A DNA stretch of 64,000 nt, taken from NCBI RefSeq assembly GCF_012849055.1, contig NZ_CP051677.1:3115001-3179000 (forward strand), written 5' to 3'. Made by a program: the position numbers and the translations under genes. Of this stretch, positions 35,136 to 42,597 are shown piece after piece. Within the stretch, counting starts at the first letter, position 1. Each line of letters starts with the position of its first letter. The notes under the pieces were generated by a model that did no database searches, had not been told where the DNA came from, and saw only the letters and a list, made by a program, of their open reading frames with translations. The DNA comes from Spirosoma rhododendri. GTDB taxonomy: Bacteria > Bacteroidota > Bacteroidia > Cytophagales > Spirosomataceae.

Positions 35136-36536
35136 TCAGCATTCGGTGGCGCTCAGGGCCAGCCCGGCCTCCGATGTTTCCTTGTACTTGGTCGACATGT
35201 CGCGGCCGGTTGCTTTCATGACTTTGACAACCGCGTCGAGCGAAATTTTCTGCTTGCTGGCCGACCCTGCCGTGGCCAGTAAAAAAGCGTTATAGGCTTT
35301 CACCGCGCCCATCGCGTTGCGCTCGATGCACGGGATCTGCACATAGCCGCCAATCGGGTCGCAGGTCATGCCGAGGTGGTGCTCGATGGCAATTTCGGCA
35401 GCTGCTTCGATCGTGAGAATAGAGCCGGTGGGCTGGGCACAGCGCGTCAGAAAAGCCGCTCCCATTGCCGATGCCGTACCGATTTCGCCCATGCACCCCA
35501 TCTCTGCCCCGGAGATGCTGGCGTTGTGCTTGACCAGAAAGCCGATGACGGCCGCTGCCAGCATCCCGCTCCGTAGCGTCGCTTTATCGTAATGAAACTG
35601 GTGCTTAGCCAGGTACGTCAGCCCCGGAATAACGCCCGACGCCCCCGACGTGGGTGCCGTAACGACGATGCCACCCGCTGCGTTTTCCTCCGATGCGGCC
35701 AGACAATACGCATTCAGGAAAATGAGGAAACTGTCGGAACGGAGTGCCGGGCCGAGCTGTCCCATGCCCTTCGCCTGCCGGTACAGCTGAGGTGCTTTGC
35801 GGCTTAGCTTGATCGAGCCGGGCAGGGTACCGTTGTGCCGTAGTCCCCGCCGGACGGCCTTATGCATGAAGTCGAGCAACTGGTCGATGCGGTGGTTGAT
35901 TTCGCTGCGTGTCCGGCCGGTCAGGGCCATTTCGTTGGCCATCAGCAGCGCATCGAGCGGCAGGTTGTGGTGGGCGAGCTGGGCTTTCAACTCGGCCATT
36001 GTTCCGTACGGATATGGTACAGATACCGTTGCCGGGTCAACGACGGGCTCGCCTTTGCGGATAATGAAGCCCCCACCGATCGAATAGTATTCTTCCGAAT
36101 AAAGCGTTTCGCCCTGCTCCGTCAATCGCAGCACCATCGTGTTGTGGTAGGGCGAATCGTAGCGGACGCGCTCGAAATGAATGTGTTCCGGCCCCAGCGC
36201 CACTGTCTTACCACCGATCTGAATCGCGTAGGTCTGCGAGGGGTCGCGGAGCAGGTTGAGCAGTGCCGCCGGGTCTGTCGATTCGGGTTGCCAGCCCAGT
36301 AGCCCGGCCACTACGGCCCGGTCGGTGCCGTGCCCTTTGCCCGTCGCGCTCAGCGACCCGTACAGATGCACGTGTATCGCGTCGGCGTGGGCCTGCTGGC
36401 CGGCGGGCAGCGTAGCCAGCCGTTCGCGGAAATCGAACGCGGCTTTCATGGGACCAATCGTGTGCGAACTCGACGGGCCCGGCCCAACTTTGAACAAATC
36501 AAAAATGGACGTGGTAATCGGACTGACAGGAAGCAT
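35136..36536 (-). CDS. sdaA: L-serine ammonia-lyase, iron-sulfur-dependent, single-chain
   Basis: A 466-aa protein, full length for the fused (beta-alpha) form. It deaminates L-serine to pyruvate in the cytoplasm. The N-terminal SIFDLFKVGPGPSSSHTIGPM is diagnostic. The alpha part has TAPTSGASGVIPG and three candidate [4Fe-4S] cysteines in GAEMGCMGEIG, MTCDPIGGYV and IPCIERNAMGAVKAY. There is no obvious partner gene; the neighbours are unrelated. Confidence 0.95.
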   Translation of the reverse strand: MLPVSPITTSIFDLFKVGPGPSSSHTIGPMKAAFDFRERLATLPAGQQAHADAIHVHLYGSLSATGKGHGTDRAVVAGLLGWQPESTDPAALLNLLRDPSQTYAIQIGGKTVALGPEHIHFERVRYDSPYHNTMVLRLTEQGETLYSEEYYSIGGGFIIRKGEPVVDPATVSVPYPYGTMAELKAQLAHHNLPLDALLMANEMALTGRTRSEINHRIDQLLDFMHKAVRRGLRHNGTLPGSIKLSRKAPQLYRQAKGMGQLGPALRSDSFLIFLNAYCLAASEENAAGGIVVTAPTSGASGVIPGLTYLAKHQFHYDKATLRSGMLAAAVIGFLVKHNASISGAEMGCMGEIGTASAMGAAFLTRCAQPTGSILTIEAAAEIAIEHHLGMTCDPIGGYVQIPCIERNAMGAVKAYNAFLLATAGSASKQKISLDAVVKVMKATGRDMSTKYKETSEAGLALSATEC

Positions 36537-36592
36537 GTCGATGAAGGATCAGAACGATAAAGGTAATGCTTGCCTGATCGAATTGTCTCTGT

Positions 36593-36618
36593 CTTAAACA
36601 GCATCCCGGCTGTTTGAG
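36593..36618. terminator. Weak hairpin, possible terminator or leader element
   Basis: CTTAAACAGC and GCTGTTTGAG pair over 9 of 10 bp around a 6-nt loop, between the sdaA start and the MpaB-like stop (both on the minus strand). There is no strong T-run, so it may not terminate. Confidence 0.3.
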
Positions 36619-36625
36619 ATAATAA

Positions 36626-37390
36626 TTACTTCACCGGCTGGTCGAGGCCCTGAATCTGAGCCAGATAGTCGGTTGGCAGTAGAATGCGCTGCACTACCGA
36701 TCGCAGTCGTAGCGCATTCAGCACCTTATACAAACCAATGCTGTGGGGCAAAATCGGGTCGGGGGTCAGGTCGAGTGGTGCGCTCACCTGCATCGGCACC
36801 AGAATCGACTGTACGCGCCGGAGCAGGTTGTAACGCCAGGTGCCCAGCTGCTCGTGATACCGCCGAAACAGCCGGTCGGTAAACTCACTGCGCGCGAGGT
36901 CGTTGTCGAGGTGATGGTGCCGGTCGATCTGCCAGTCGGTGTAGTTGGTGGGCAGATCGGGAACGCCCATCCCGGCCCCTACGGCCCGAAACGTCTGAAA
37001 CAGTTCTTCGCGCTCTGCGTCGGTCAGGGGGCGGTGCAGCAACTGGTAAGCGCGCTCGGAATAATCGATCAGCATGTACAGCACGTCGCGATAGGCCCAG
37101 TCGGGAATGCTGTACCCCCGGTTCTGCTCGACGCCCTTATGGATGACACGCATCCGGTCGATGGCCTGCCGGGCACGCTCGTCGGGAGCAAAGACAATCT
37201 CCTGCGCGTAGCGAACCGTCGAGAACAACCGGGCAATGGGATCAGCCGGAAGCCGACCCGTAAAAAACAGCCAGTCGACAGCTTTGTTGAGCGCAAATTC
37301 AGCCGCCGATCCAGCAAAAATCAGCAGGATCACGTCGGCGTCGCCCCATATTCGACGTACCACCGACCCCGGCCGGACGAAGTAATTCAT
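36626..37390 (-). CDS. Oxygenase MpaB / latex-clearing-protein-like family (DUF2236)
   Basis: A 254-aa protein matching the DUF2236/MpaB family. It starts with FVRPGSVVRRIWGDADVILL, has LLIFAGSAAEFALNKAVDW, and later DPIARLFSTVRYAQEIVFA and VPDLPTNYTDWQIDRH. Members include the heme b rubber oxygenase Lcp and fungal MpaB, which cleaves a prenyl chain. The heme ligands are not certain from this sequence. ATG 37390, 4 nt from hairpin H9, is chosen over a TTG three codons upstream. Confidence 0.85.
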   Translation of the reverse strand: MNYFVRPGSVVRRIWGDADVILLIFAGSAAEFALNKAVDWLFFTGRLPADPIARLFSTVRYAQEIVFAPDERARQAIDRMRVIHKGVEQNRGYSIPDWAYRDVLYMLIDYSERAYQLLHRPLTDAEREELFQTFRAVGAGMGVPDLPTNYTDWQIDRHHHLDNDLARSEFTDRLFRRYHEQLGTWRYNLLRRVQSILVPMQVSAPLDLTPDPILPHSIGLYKVLNALRLRSVVQRILLPTDYLAQIQGLDQPVK

Positions 37391-37393
37391 TGA

Positions 37394-37466
37394 GTTCAAG
37401 GTTTGATGTTTACCGTTTAAGGTTAGGCGAAAGCAACGTCAAACGTTAAACATCAAACCTTAAACG
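37394..37466. repeat. Hairpin with 7-nt periodic arms (H9)
   Basis: On the minus strand the upstream arm reads TTTAAGG, TTTGATG, TTTAACG, TTTGACG, and the downstream arm pairs with about 21 of 24 positions. It spans nearly the whole gap from the OmpA-family stop to 3 nt before the oxygenase ATG. Confidence 0.85.
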
Positions 37467-37471
37467 AACCG

Positions 37472-38230
37472 TCACATTGCCAATACAACGAATTCGACGC
37501 GCCGGTTCTTTTGTTTGTTTGCCTCTGAATCATTGGGGGCGATGGGCTGCGTGTCGCCAAAGCCGTGAACCCGAAGGCGACTTTCGGCAATGCCGTGCCG
37601 CGCCAGATACGCCCGAATCACGCTGGCCCGGTTTTCCGACAGCGCCTGATTCAGCCGCCGGTCGCCCACATTATCGGTATGACCGACGACCAGAATTTTC
37701 AACTGAGGAACGGTTTGCAGGGTCTTCACCAGCTTGTCGAGCTGCGGGTATGATTCGGGGCGGAGCGTGTAGGTACTTTGCTCAAAATAAACGTCGTCGA
37801 GCTGAAACGACTGGTTGACGGCCAGGTTACGGAACACTGTGTCTGGTTTGGCCGTTGGGCTGGTTTTGGCCCGTTCGGGGCTGACTGTCGGCTGCTGCCT
37901 GTCGAGTTTGATGATGTATTCGTAATCGTGGCAGGTATCGCACGACACCACCATCAGCTCTTCGGCTTCGTGGTAGCCCGGAGCCATTGCCAGCACGTCG
38001 AGCGTATCGGTTTGTGTCAACACAAAATTGAATGACGATGTGCTGGGGCTGGTGAATACCTTGCGGGCCTGAATGGCCGTAACCGAAAATTGCGCCGAGA
38101 TTACCGCTTCCGTCTTACTGTCGACCGCTTTAAGGGAAAAAAGCGTGCGTGAAGGCTTTTTCAGCGCCACCGACTGACCGTGGCCGGGCAGCACAAACAG
38201 CAGGAGCACAAAGGCAAATAGAACACGCAT
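37472..38230 (-). CDS. OmpA-family outer-membrane / peptidoglycan-binding protein
   Basis: A 252-aa protein with signal peptide (MRVLFAFVLLLFVLPGHGQ). The middle domain has beta-strands around SLKAVDSKTEAVISAQFSVT. The C-terminal ~110 residues form an OmpA/MotB domain: LKILVVGHTDNVGDRRLNQALSE, then RASVIRAYLARHGI, then LRVHGFGDTQPIAPNDSEA and KNRRVEF. This domain binds diaminopimelate of peptidoglycan and would anchor the protein in the periplasm. ATG 38230 is the only start that gives a signal peptide. The family is well supported; the specific role is not. Confidence 0.9.
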   Translation of the reverse strand: MRVLFAFVLLLFVLPGHGQSVALKKPSRTLFSLKAVDSKTEAVISAQFSVTAIQARKVFTSPSTSSFNFVLTQTDTLDVLAMAPGYHEAEELMVVSCDTCHDYEYIIKLDRQQPTVSPERAKTSPTAKPDTVFRNLAVNQSFQLDDVYFEQSTYTLRPESYPQLDKLVKTLQTVPQLKILVVGHTDNVGDRRLNQALSENRASVIRAYLARHGIAESRLRVHGFGDTQPIAPNDSEANKQKNRRVEFVVLAM

Positions 38231-38353
38231 AAGTAACAGATGTAATCGGGGTAATGTATCAAAAGGAATGCCGGAATTGACGGCCGTTCGGGGATGAATA
38301 TACGTGCATTGGCCGTAGAATGCGAGTCTGCGCCGAGCCCGTCGTTGGGGCAA

Positions 38354-38372
38354 TCCGGTTAATGTAACCGGA
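38354..38372. promoter_or_regulatory. Palindrome upstream of the fucose cluster, possible operator
   Basis: TCCGGTTA and TAACCGGA are 8-bp perfect arms around ATG as spacer. The site is 40 bp upstream of the -7 element at 38413 and is the kind of position a dimeric regulator would use. No regulator gene is nearby. Confidence 0.4.
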
Positions 38373-38412
38373 CTATTCTGTTCGGGGCTATGGTTAAAGA
38401 CAGGCTATGCCG

Positions 38413-38420
38413 TACTTTTG
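38413..38420 (+). promoter_or_regulatory. Bacteroidota-type -7 element TACTTTTG upstream of the fucose cluster
   Basis: An exact match to TAnnTTTG, 22 nt before the ATG at 38442. The preceding bases are identical to those at the kdnA promoter (GCCGTACTTTTG). It also argues against a start at the upstream TTG at 38418. Confidence 0.5.
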
Positions 38421-38441
38421 AACCAAAGCCTGAACGATTAC

Positions 38442-39296
38442 ATGAAACTTTTTCGCTTCGGCCCCAGCGGCCACGAACGCCCCGGCGTCGTTCTCTCATC
38501 CGGTCAGTCGATTGACGTAACGCACTTCGGCGAAGACTACGACGAATCGTTTTTTACCACCAACGGCCTGGCCCGGCTGGCGCACTGGCTCGACTCTCAC
38601 GCGCAGAACTGCCCGGAGGTGTCGCCCGACGAACGGTTTGGGTCGTGCGTAAAACGCCCCTCGAAGATTGTCTGCGTCGGACTGAACTACGCCAAACATG
38701 CCGCCGAAACCAACGCCCCCATCCCGGCCGAACCCATTCTGTTTTTCAAGGCAACAACGGCCCTGTGCGGCCCCAACGACGACGTGGTGATTCCCAAGCG
38801 GTCGGAAAAAACTGACTGGGAAGTTGAACTCGCTATCGTGATTGGCAAGCGCGCCAGCTACGTGGAACTCGACGAAGCGATGGACTACATTGCCGGGTAT
38901 GCGCTGCACAATGACTACAGCGAACGCGCCTGGCAACTGGAGCGTGGCGGGCAGTGGGTGAAGGGCAAAAGCGCCGACACGTTTGCGCCCCTGGGTCCGT
39001 ATCTGGTCACGACCGACGAGATCACCGAACCCAACAAGCTTCCCCTCTGGCTGACGCTCAACGGCGAAAAACTTCAGGACTCGAACACCGACGACATGAT
39101 TTTCGACGTACCGACGCTGGTCAGCTACATCAGTCAGTTCATGACCCTGCTGCCCGGCGACGTTATCTCGACGGGAACCCCCGCCGGTGTCGGTCTGGGT
39201 CTGAAACCCCAGCGCTACCTCAAGCCCGGCGACGTGGTCGAACTCGGCATCGACGGCCTCGGCCAGCAAAAGCAAACAGCAGTAGCGTTTACTTAA
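38442..39296 (+). CDS. Fumarylacetoacetate hydrolase family protein, probable 2,4-diketo-3-deoxy-L-fuconate hydrolase
   Basis: A 284-aa protein of the FAH family. Motifs: IVCVGLNYAKHAAETN, LFFKATTALCGPNDDV, TDWEVELAIVIGKRA, GYALHNDYSERAWQ, and KSADTFAPLGPYLVT. The acidic residues around WEVELA bind Mg. In L-fucose oxidation, FAH members hydrolyse 2,4-diketo-3-deoxy-L-fuconate to pyruvate and L-lactate, and the following genes support that. Without the dehydrogenase and dehydratase genes nearby, the assignment is by context. The start is ATG 38442, just after the promoter. Confidence 0.85.
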   Translation: MKLFRFGPSGHERPGVVLSSGQSIDVTHFGEDYDESFFTTNGLARLAHWLDSHAQNCPEVSPDERFGSCVKRPSKIVCVGLNYAKHAAETNAPIPAEPILFFKATTALCGPNDDVVIPKRSEKTDWEVELAIVIGKRASYVELDEAMDYIAGYALHNDYSERAWQLERGGQWVKGKSADTFAPLGPYLVTTDEITEPNKLPLWLTLNGEKLQDSNTDDMIFDVPTLVSYISQFMTLLPGDVISTGTPAGVGLGLKPQRYLKPGDVVELGIDGLGQQKQTAVAFT

Positions 39297-39298
39297 AA

Positions 39299-39378
39299 AT
39301 GAGTGAATTAGTGAATGAGTGATTGAGTGAATATTCTGCGTCAGCCTTATTCGCTCAATCACTCATTCGCTCATTCAC
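39299..39378. repeat. Hairpin with 8-nt periodic arms (H10)
   Basis: The left arm reads TGAGTGAA, TTAGTGAA, TGAGTGAT, TGAGTGAA. The right arm is TTCGCTCA, ATCACTCA, TTCGCTCA, TTCAC. About 28 of 31 positions pair around a 13-nt loop. It starts just after the FAH stop and ends 8 nt before the amidohydrolase ATG. The same word type occurs in H8. Confidence 0.87.
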
Positions 39379-39386
39379 AATTGACT

Positions 39387-40211
39387 ATGACTATCGACGC
39401 GCATCAGCATTTTTGGCATTATGATCCTGTGCGGGATAGCTGGATTACCGACGACATGGCGGTGATTCAGCGCGACTTTCTGCCCGAAGATCTCGAACCC
39501 GTACTGGTGCAGAACGGTATCGACGGCTGCGTGGCCGTACAGGCCGATCAGTCGCTGGCCGAAACGCAGTTTCTGGTGCAGATGGCGCAGACCTACGACA
39601 TCGTAAAAGGCGTTGTCGGCTGGGTTGATCTGACCGCGCCCGATCTGCGGGATCAGTTGAGCGAACTGGCGCAGTACCCGGAATTGAAAGGCTTCCGCCA
39701 CGTAGCGCAAGCCGAGCCTAACGATTTTCTGGCGCGTCCGGCTATCGTAGCCGGTATCCGGCAACTGGCGGAGTTTGGGTTTACCTACGACATTCTGATT
39801 TATCCGAATCAGCTGAAAGCCGCGCTGCATCTGGTTCGGGAAGTGCCGGAAGTCAGCTTCGTCGTCGACCACATCGCGAAGCCGTACGTCAAAACAGGGG
39901 AGATCACCCGCTGGTCGAACTTTATGACGCAACTGGCCGCGCAGCCCAATGTGCAGTGCAAACTGTCGGGGCTGGTAACCGAAGCCGACTGGCAGAACTG
40001 GAGCAAGCGCGATTTCTTTCCGTACCTGAACGTTTTGTTTGATCGCTTCGGCCCTGACCGGCTTATGTTCGGCTCCGACTGGCCCGTTTGTCTGGTTGCA
40101 GCCAACTATACGCAGGTTAAAACGCTGATCGAGGAATACGTCGACCCGTGGGGCAGCGACGTTCGCGACAAGATTTTCGGCGCGAATGCCGTATCGTTTT
40201 ACCGGCTGTAA
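39387..40211 (+). CDS. Amidohydrolase family, probable L-fuconolactonase
   Basis: A 274-aa amidohydrolase-2 protein. The N-terminal metal motif is IDAHQHFWHYD, the strand motifs are LKGFRHVAQAEP and VVDHIAKPYV, and the C-terminal motif LMFGSDWPVCLV contains the conserved Asp. L-fuconolactonase and related sugar lactonases have this form. ATG 39387 gives a start at the first strand, and the frame upstream lies in the hairpin. The substrate (L-fucono-1,5-lactone) is inferred from FucP and the mutarotase downstream. Confidence 0.85.
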   Translation: MTIDAHQHFWHYDPVRDSWITDDMAVIQRDFLPEDLEPVLVQNGIDGCVAVQADQSLAETQFLVQMAQTYDIVKGVVGWVDLTAPDLRDQLSELAQYPELKGFRHVAQAEPNDFLARPAIVAGIRQLAEFGFTYDILIYPNQLKAALHLVREVPEVSFVVDHIAKPYVKTGEITRWSNFMTQLAAQPNVQCKLSGLVTEADWQNWSKRDFFPYLNVLFDRFGPDRLMFGSDWPVCLVAANYTQVKTLIEEYVDPWGSDVRDKIFGANAVSFYRL

Positions 40212-40248
40212 CGAACTACGTTGTTTTGCCCTCGTTGGTACCGGATGC

Positions 40249-40379
40249 CCCCTCACCGGCAGCGGCCGACCGTCCCGGCCCCTCTCCCAAAACGGGAGAG
40301 GGGAGCAGTACACTCCTTTTTTCTCCCCTCTCCCGTTTTGGGAGAGGGGTTGGGACGGTCGGCCGCTGCCGGTGAGGGG
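40249..40379. repeat. Long nested inverted repeat between the amidohydrolase and FucP genes (F3)
   Basis: The two ~55-nt arms (40249-40303 and 40324-40379) pair with about two mismatches. Each arm also contains its own small palindrome, CCCTCTCCC with GGGAGAGGG. The loop is about 20 nt. A further short partial copy (GCCGGTGAGGG) follows at 40385. Confidence 0.85.
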
Positions 40380-40427
40380 TTTCTGCCGGTGAGGGCCTTT
40401 TATACCTAAACCAATCATTTCTACACT

Positions 40428-41818
40428 ATGGCATTGCCAACACCAACCACCCCCGTTAAAATTAAGCCCGGTTCGGGGGGCAGCTACGGGCTGGCGTTTG
40501 CGCTGGTTACCAGTCTGTTTTTTCTGTGGGGACTGGCCAACAGTCTCAACGGGTCGCTCATCAAGCAGTTTCAGATCGCCCTCGACCTCAACCGGTTTCA
40601 GGCGGGGATTGTCGATTTTGCGTTCTACCTAGGGTATTTCTTTATGGCCCTGCCAGCGGGTTACGTTATGCGCCGGTTTGGCTATAAGCGCGGTATCCTG
40701 CTCGGGCTGATTCTATACGGCGGGGGGCGTTTCTGTTCTACCCGGCGGCCGAAGCGCGGGTGTACGGCTTCTTTCTGGTCGCGCTGTTTACGATGGCCTG
40801 CGGCATTGCCTGTCTGGAAACGGCCGCTAACCTCTACGTAACCGTGCTGGGCGACCCGGAAAAATCGGAGTGGCGGATCAACTTCTCGCAGTCGTTCAAC
40901 GGTATCAGTATCATCATGGGGCCGATCATCGGTGCCCTGTTTATTTTCTCGAAAACGGAGTACACCCCCGAAATGCTGACGGCGATGGCCCCGGCGGAGG
41001 CCGAAACGATCCGGGTGCAGGAAGCCCTGTCGGTGCAGGGGCCGTATCTGGTGATCGGGACGATTATCGCGCTGGTGACGCTGCTGTTTGCGTTTACGAA
41101 AATGCCCGAAGTGGGTGAGGAAGAAGAAACCAACAGTAATGTGTCGATCGGGCGGCTGTTTCGGCACCGGCATCTGGTGCTGGGCATTGTTGCGCAGTTT
41201 GCCAACGTCGGGGCGCAGGCCGTGCTGTGGGGCTACTTCGTCGATCTTAAACTCGACTTTTCGCGCGATGTTCACTGGGGGCCGGCACTCGGCTTTATGC
41301 ACCTGATTAACGGCCTGACGGGTAACGAAGGCGGTCAGCTGTCGGCAACGCAGATTGCTGGTTTTCACGCGTCATTTGCGCTGGTGCTGCTGATGCTGGG
41401 CCGCTTCGTCGGTACGTTCCTGATGACCAAAATGCGCCCGAATCTGGTGTTAGCGATTTTCTCCGCCGTCGCCGTCGCGCTGGTTGCCATCGCCATTACC
41501 GTTGGCGGATTGACCGCTGTAATCGCCCTGAGCTTCGTGTACTTCTGCCAGAGCATCATGTTCCCGACCATCTTCGCGCTGGCGACGAAAAATCTGGGTG
41601 CTGAATCGAAACTGGCGTCGTCGCTGGTGATTATGAGTATCGTCGGCGGGGCCGTGATGCCGCTCGTAGCTGGTGGCTTATTCGCCAGCGGGGCTGTCTA
41701 CGCGCTGATCGTACCGCTGGTGTGTTTCGCTTACATCGTGTTTTTCGCGGCCAGTGGCTACAAGATTACATCGACTGACCTGCGCACGCCCAACACCCCA
41801 CCCGAACTCGTTCCCTGA
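40428..41818 (+). pseudogene. fucP: FucP-type L-fucose:H+ symporter (MFS), frameshifted
   Basis: The first frame has LAFALVTSLFFLWGLANSLNGS and MRRFGYKRGILLGLILYGGG, the MFS FucP beginning, then loses frame. The continuation (YGFFLVALFTMACGIACLET...) starts about 40760 and runs to 41818. One missing G in the GGGGGG run at 40722-40727 joins both, giving 463 aa and about 12 helices. FucP imports L-fucose with a proton. It ends 1 nt before the mutarotase ATG. Given the other G-run lesions, this may be a sequencing error in a functional gene. Confidence 0.9.
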
Positions 41819-41819
41819 T

Positions 41820-42146
41820 ATGCGTTACTGCCTCGCCCTCGACCTCAAAGACGACCCCGCGCTGATCGCCGAATATGAACGGCAGCACGTGCAGATTCGC
41901 CCCGAAATCGACGCCAGTATCCGTACGTCGGGTATCAACGATATGCAGATTTTTCGGGTCGGCAATCGGCTGTTCATGATTATCGAAACGGACGAAAACT
42001 TTTCGTTCGACACCAAAGCGGCTATGGACGCGGCCAACCCGGCGGTGCAGGAGTGGGAAACGTTCGTCAGCACGTTTCAGCAGCCATTACCCTTCGCCAG
42101 ACCCGGCGAAAAGTGGGTACTGATGAAGCAGATCTTCGCGTTGTAG
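41820..42146 (+). CDS. L-rhamnose/L-fucose mutarotase family (DUF718)
   Basis: A 108-aa protein. RYCLALDLKDDPALIAEYERQH, DMQIFRVGNRLFMIIETD and the C-terminal PLPFARPGEKWVLMKQIF are typical of the RhaM dimeric ferredoxin-like mutarotases. With FucP it most likely interconverts L-fucose anomers, since bacterial FucM and RhaM families overlap. Its ATG lies 1 nt after the fucP stop, so the two are co-translated. Confidence 0.85.
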   Translation: MRYCLALDLKDDPALIAEYERQHVQIRPEIDASIRTSGINDMQIFRVGNRLFMIIETDENFSFDTKAAMDAANPAVQEWETFVSTFQQPLPFARPGEKWVLMKQIFAL

Positions 42147-42242
42147 TCTATCGGCGGCTATACCCATCCATGCCCTTCAGAAGTAGGGTTGTTGAGACGA
42201 TAATGACTGATTCAGCCTTGTAACATAAACTGCATCTGGAAT

Positions 42243-42404
42243 ATGGAAAAGGATAAGCCGACGAAAAAAGACATTCCTTCGTTGCTGCTAGAGGGCGTAA
42301 AACTAGGCCACCGGCGACTGGTCGAGCAGGCGAAACGCGAGGATGATACACTCGTCATCATGCGCGACGGCAAGATCGAACATGTGCGGGCGAGGGAACT
42401 GTAG
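42243..42404 (+). CDS. Small hypothetical protein (53 aa)
   Basis: ATG 42243 opens a 53-codon frame ending at TAG 42402-42404. It is highly charged and helical: MEKDKPTKKDIPSLLLEG, then GHRRLVEQAKREDDTLVIM, then DGKIEHVRARE. The C-terminal VIMRDGKIEHV looks like a beta-hairpin. It lies 96 nt after the mutarotase and before a perfect hairpin. It resembles small conserved proteins I have seen in Spirosoma relatives, but I cannot name it. Codon use looks coding; the call is moderate. Confidence 0.55.
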   Translation: MEKDKPTKKDIPSLLLEGVKLGHRRLVEQAKREDDTLVIMRDGKIEHVRAREL

Positions 42405-42439
42405 CGTTTGACATACTACCAGTCGGTAAATCACGCATT

Positions 42440-42506
42440 ACCAAATCAGAAGGGGTCCCGGTCAGCAATAAACCATATTGCTGACCGGGACCCCTTCTGA
42501 TTTGGT
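42440..42506. terminator. Perfect 31-bp inverted repeat between convergent genes (F5)
   Basis: Arms 42440-42470 (ACCAAATCAGAAGGGGTCCC...) and 42476-42506 are perfect reverse complements around a 5-nt loop. It lies between the small gene and the stop of the molybdenum hydroxylase subunit, in a convergent position, so a bidirectional terminator or transcription barrier is likely. It could also be a dispersed element; only one copy is seen here. Confidence 0.6.
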
Positions 42507-42597
42507 CTAGACCGGATTGAGGAACGCCTTTTTCGTCATGCAGTGCGGGCGGTTCTGGCAGAGCGGTCAATTACTGTTTTATCGGTAGTCGCTGCGC

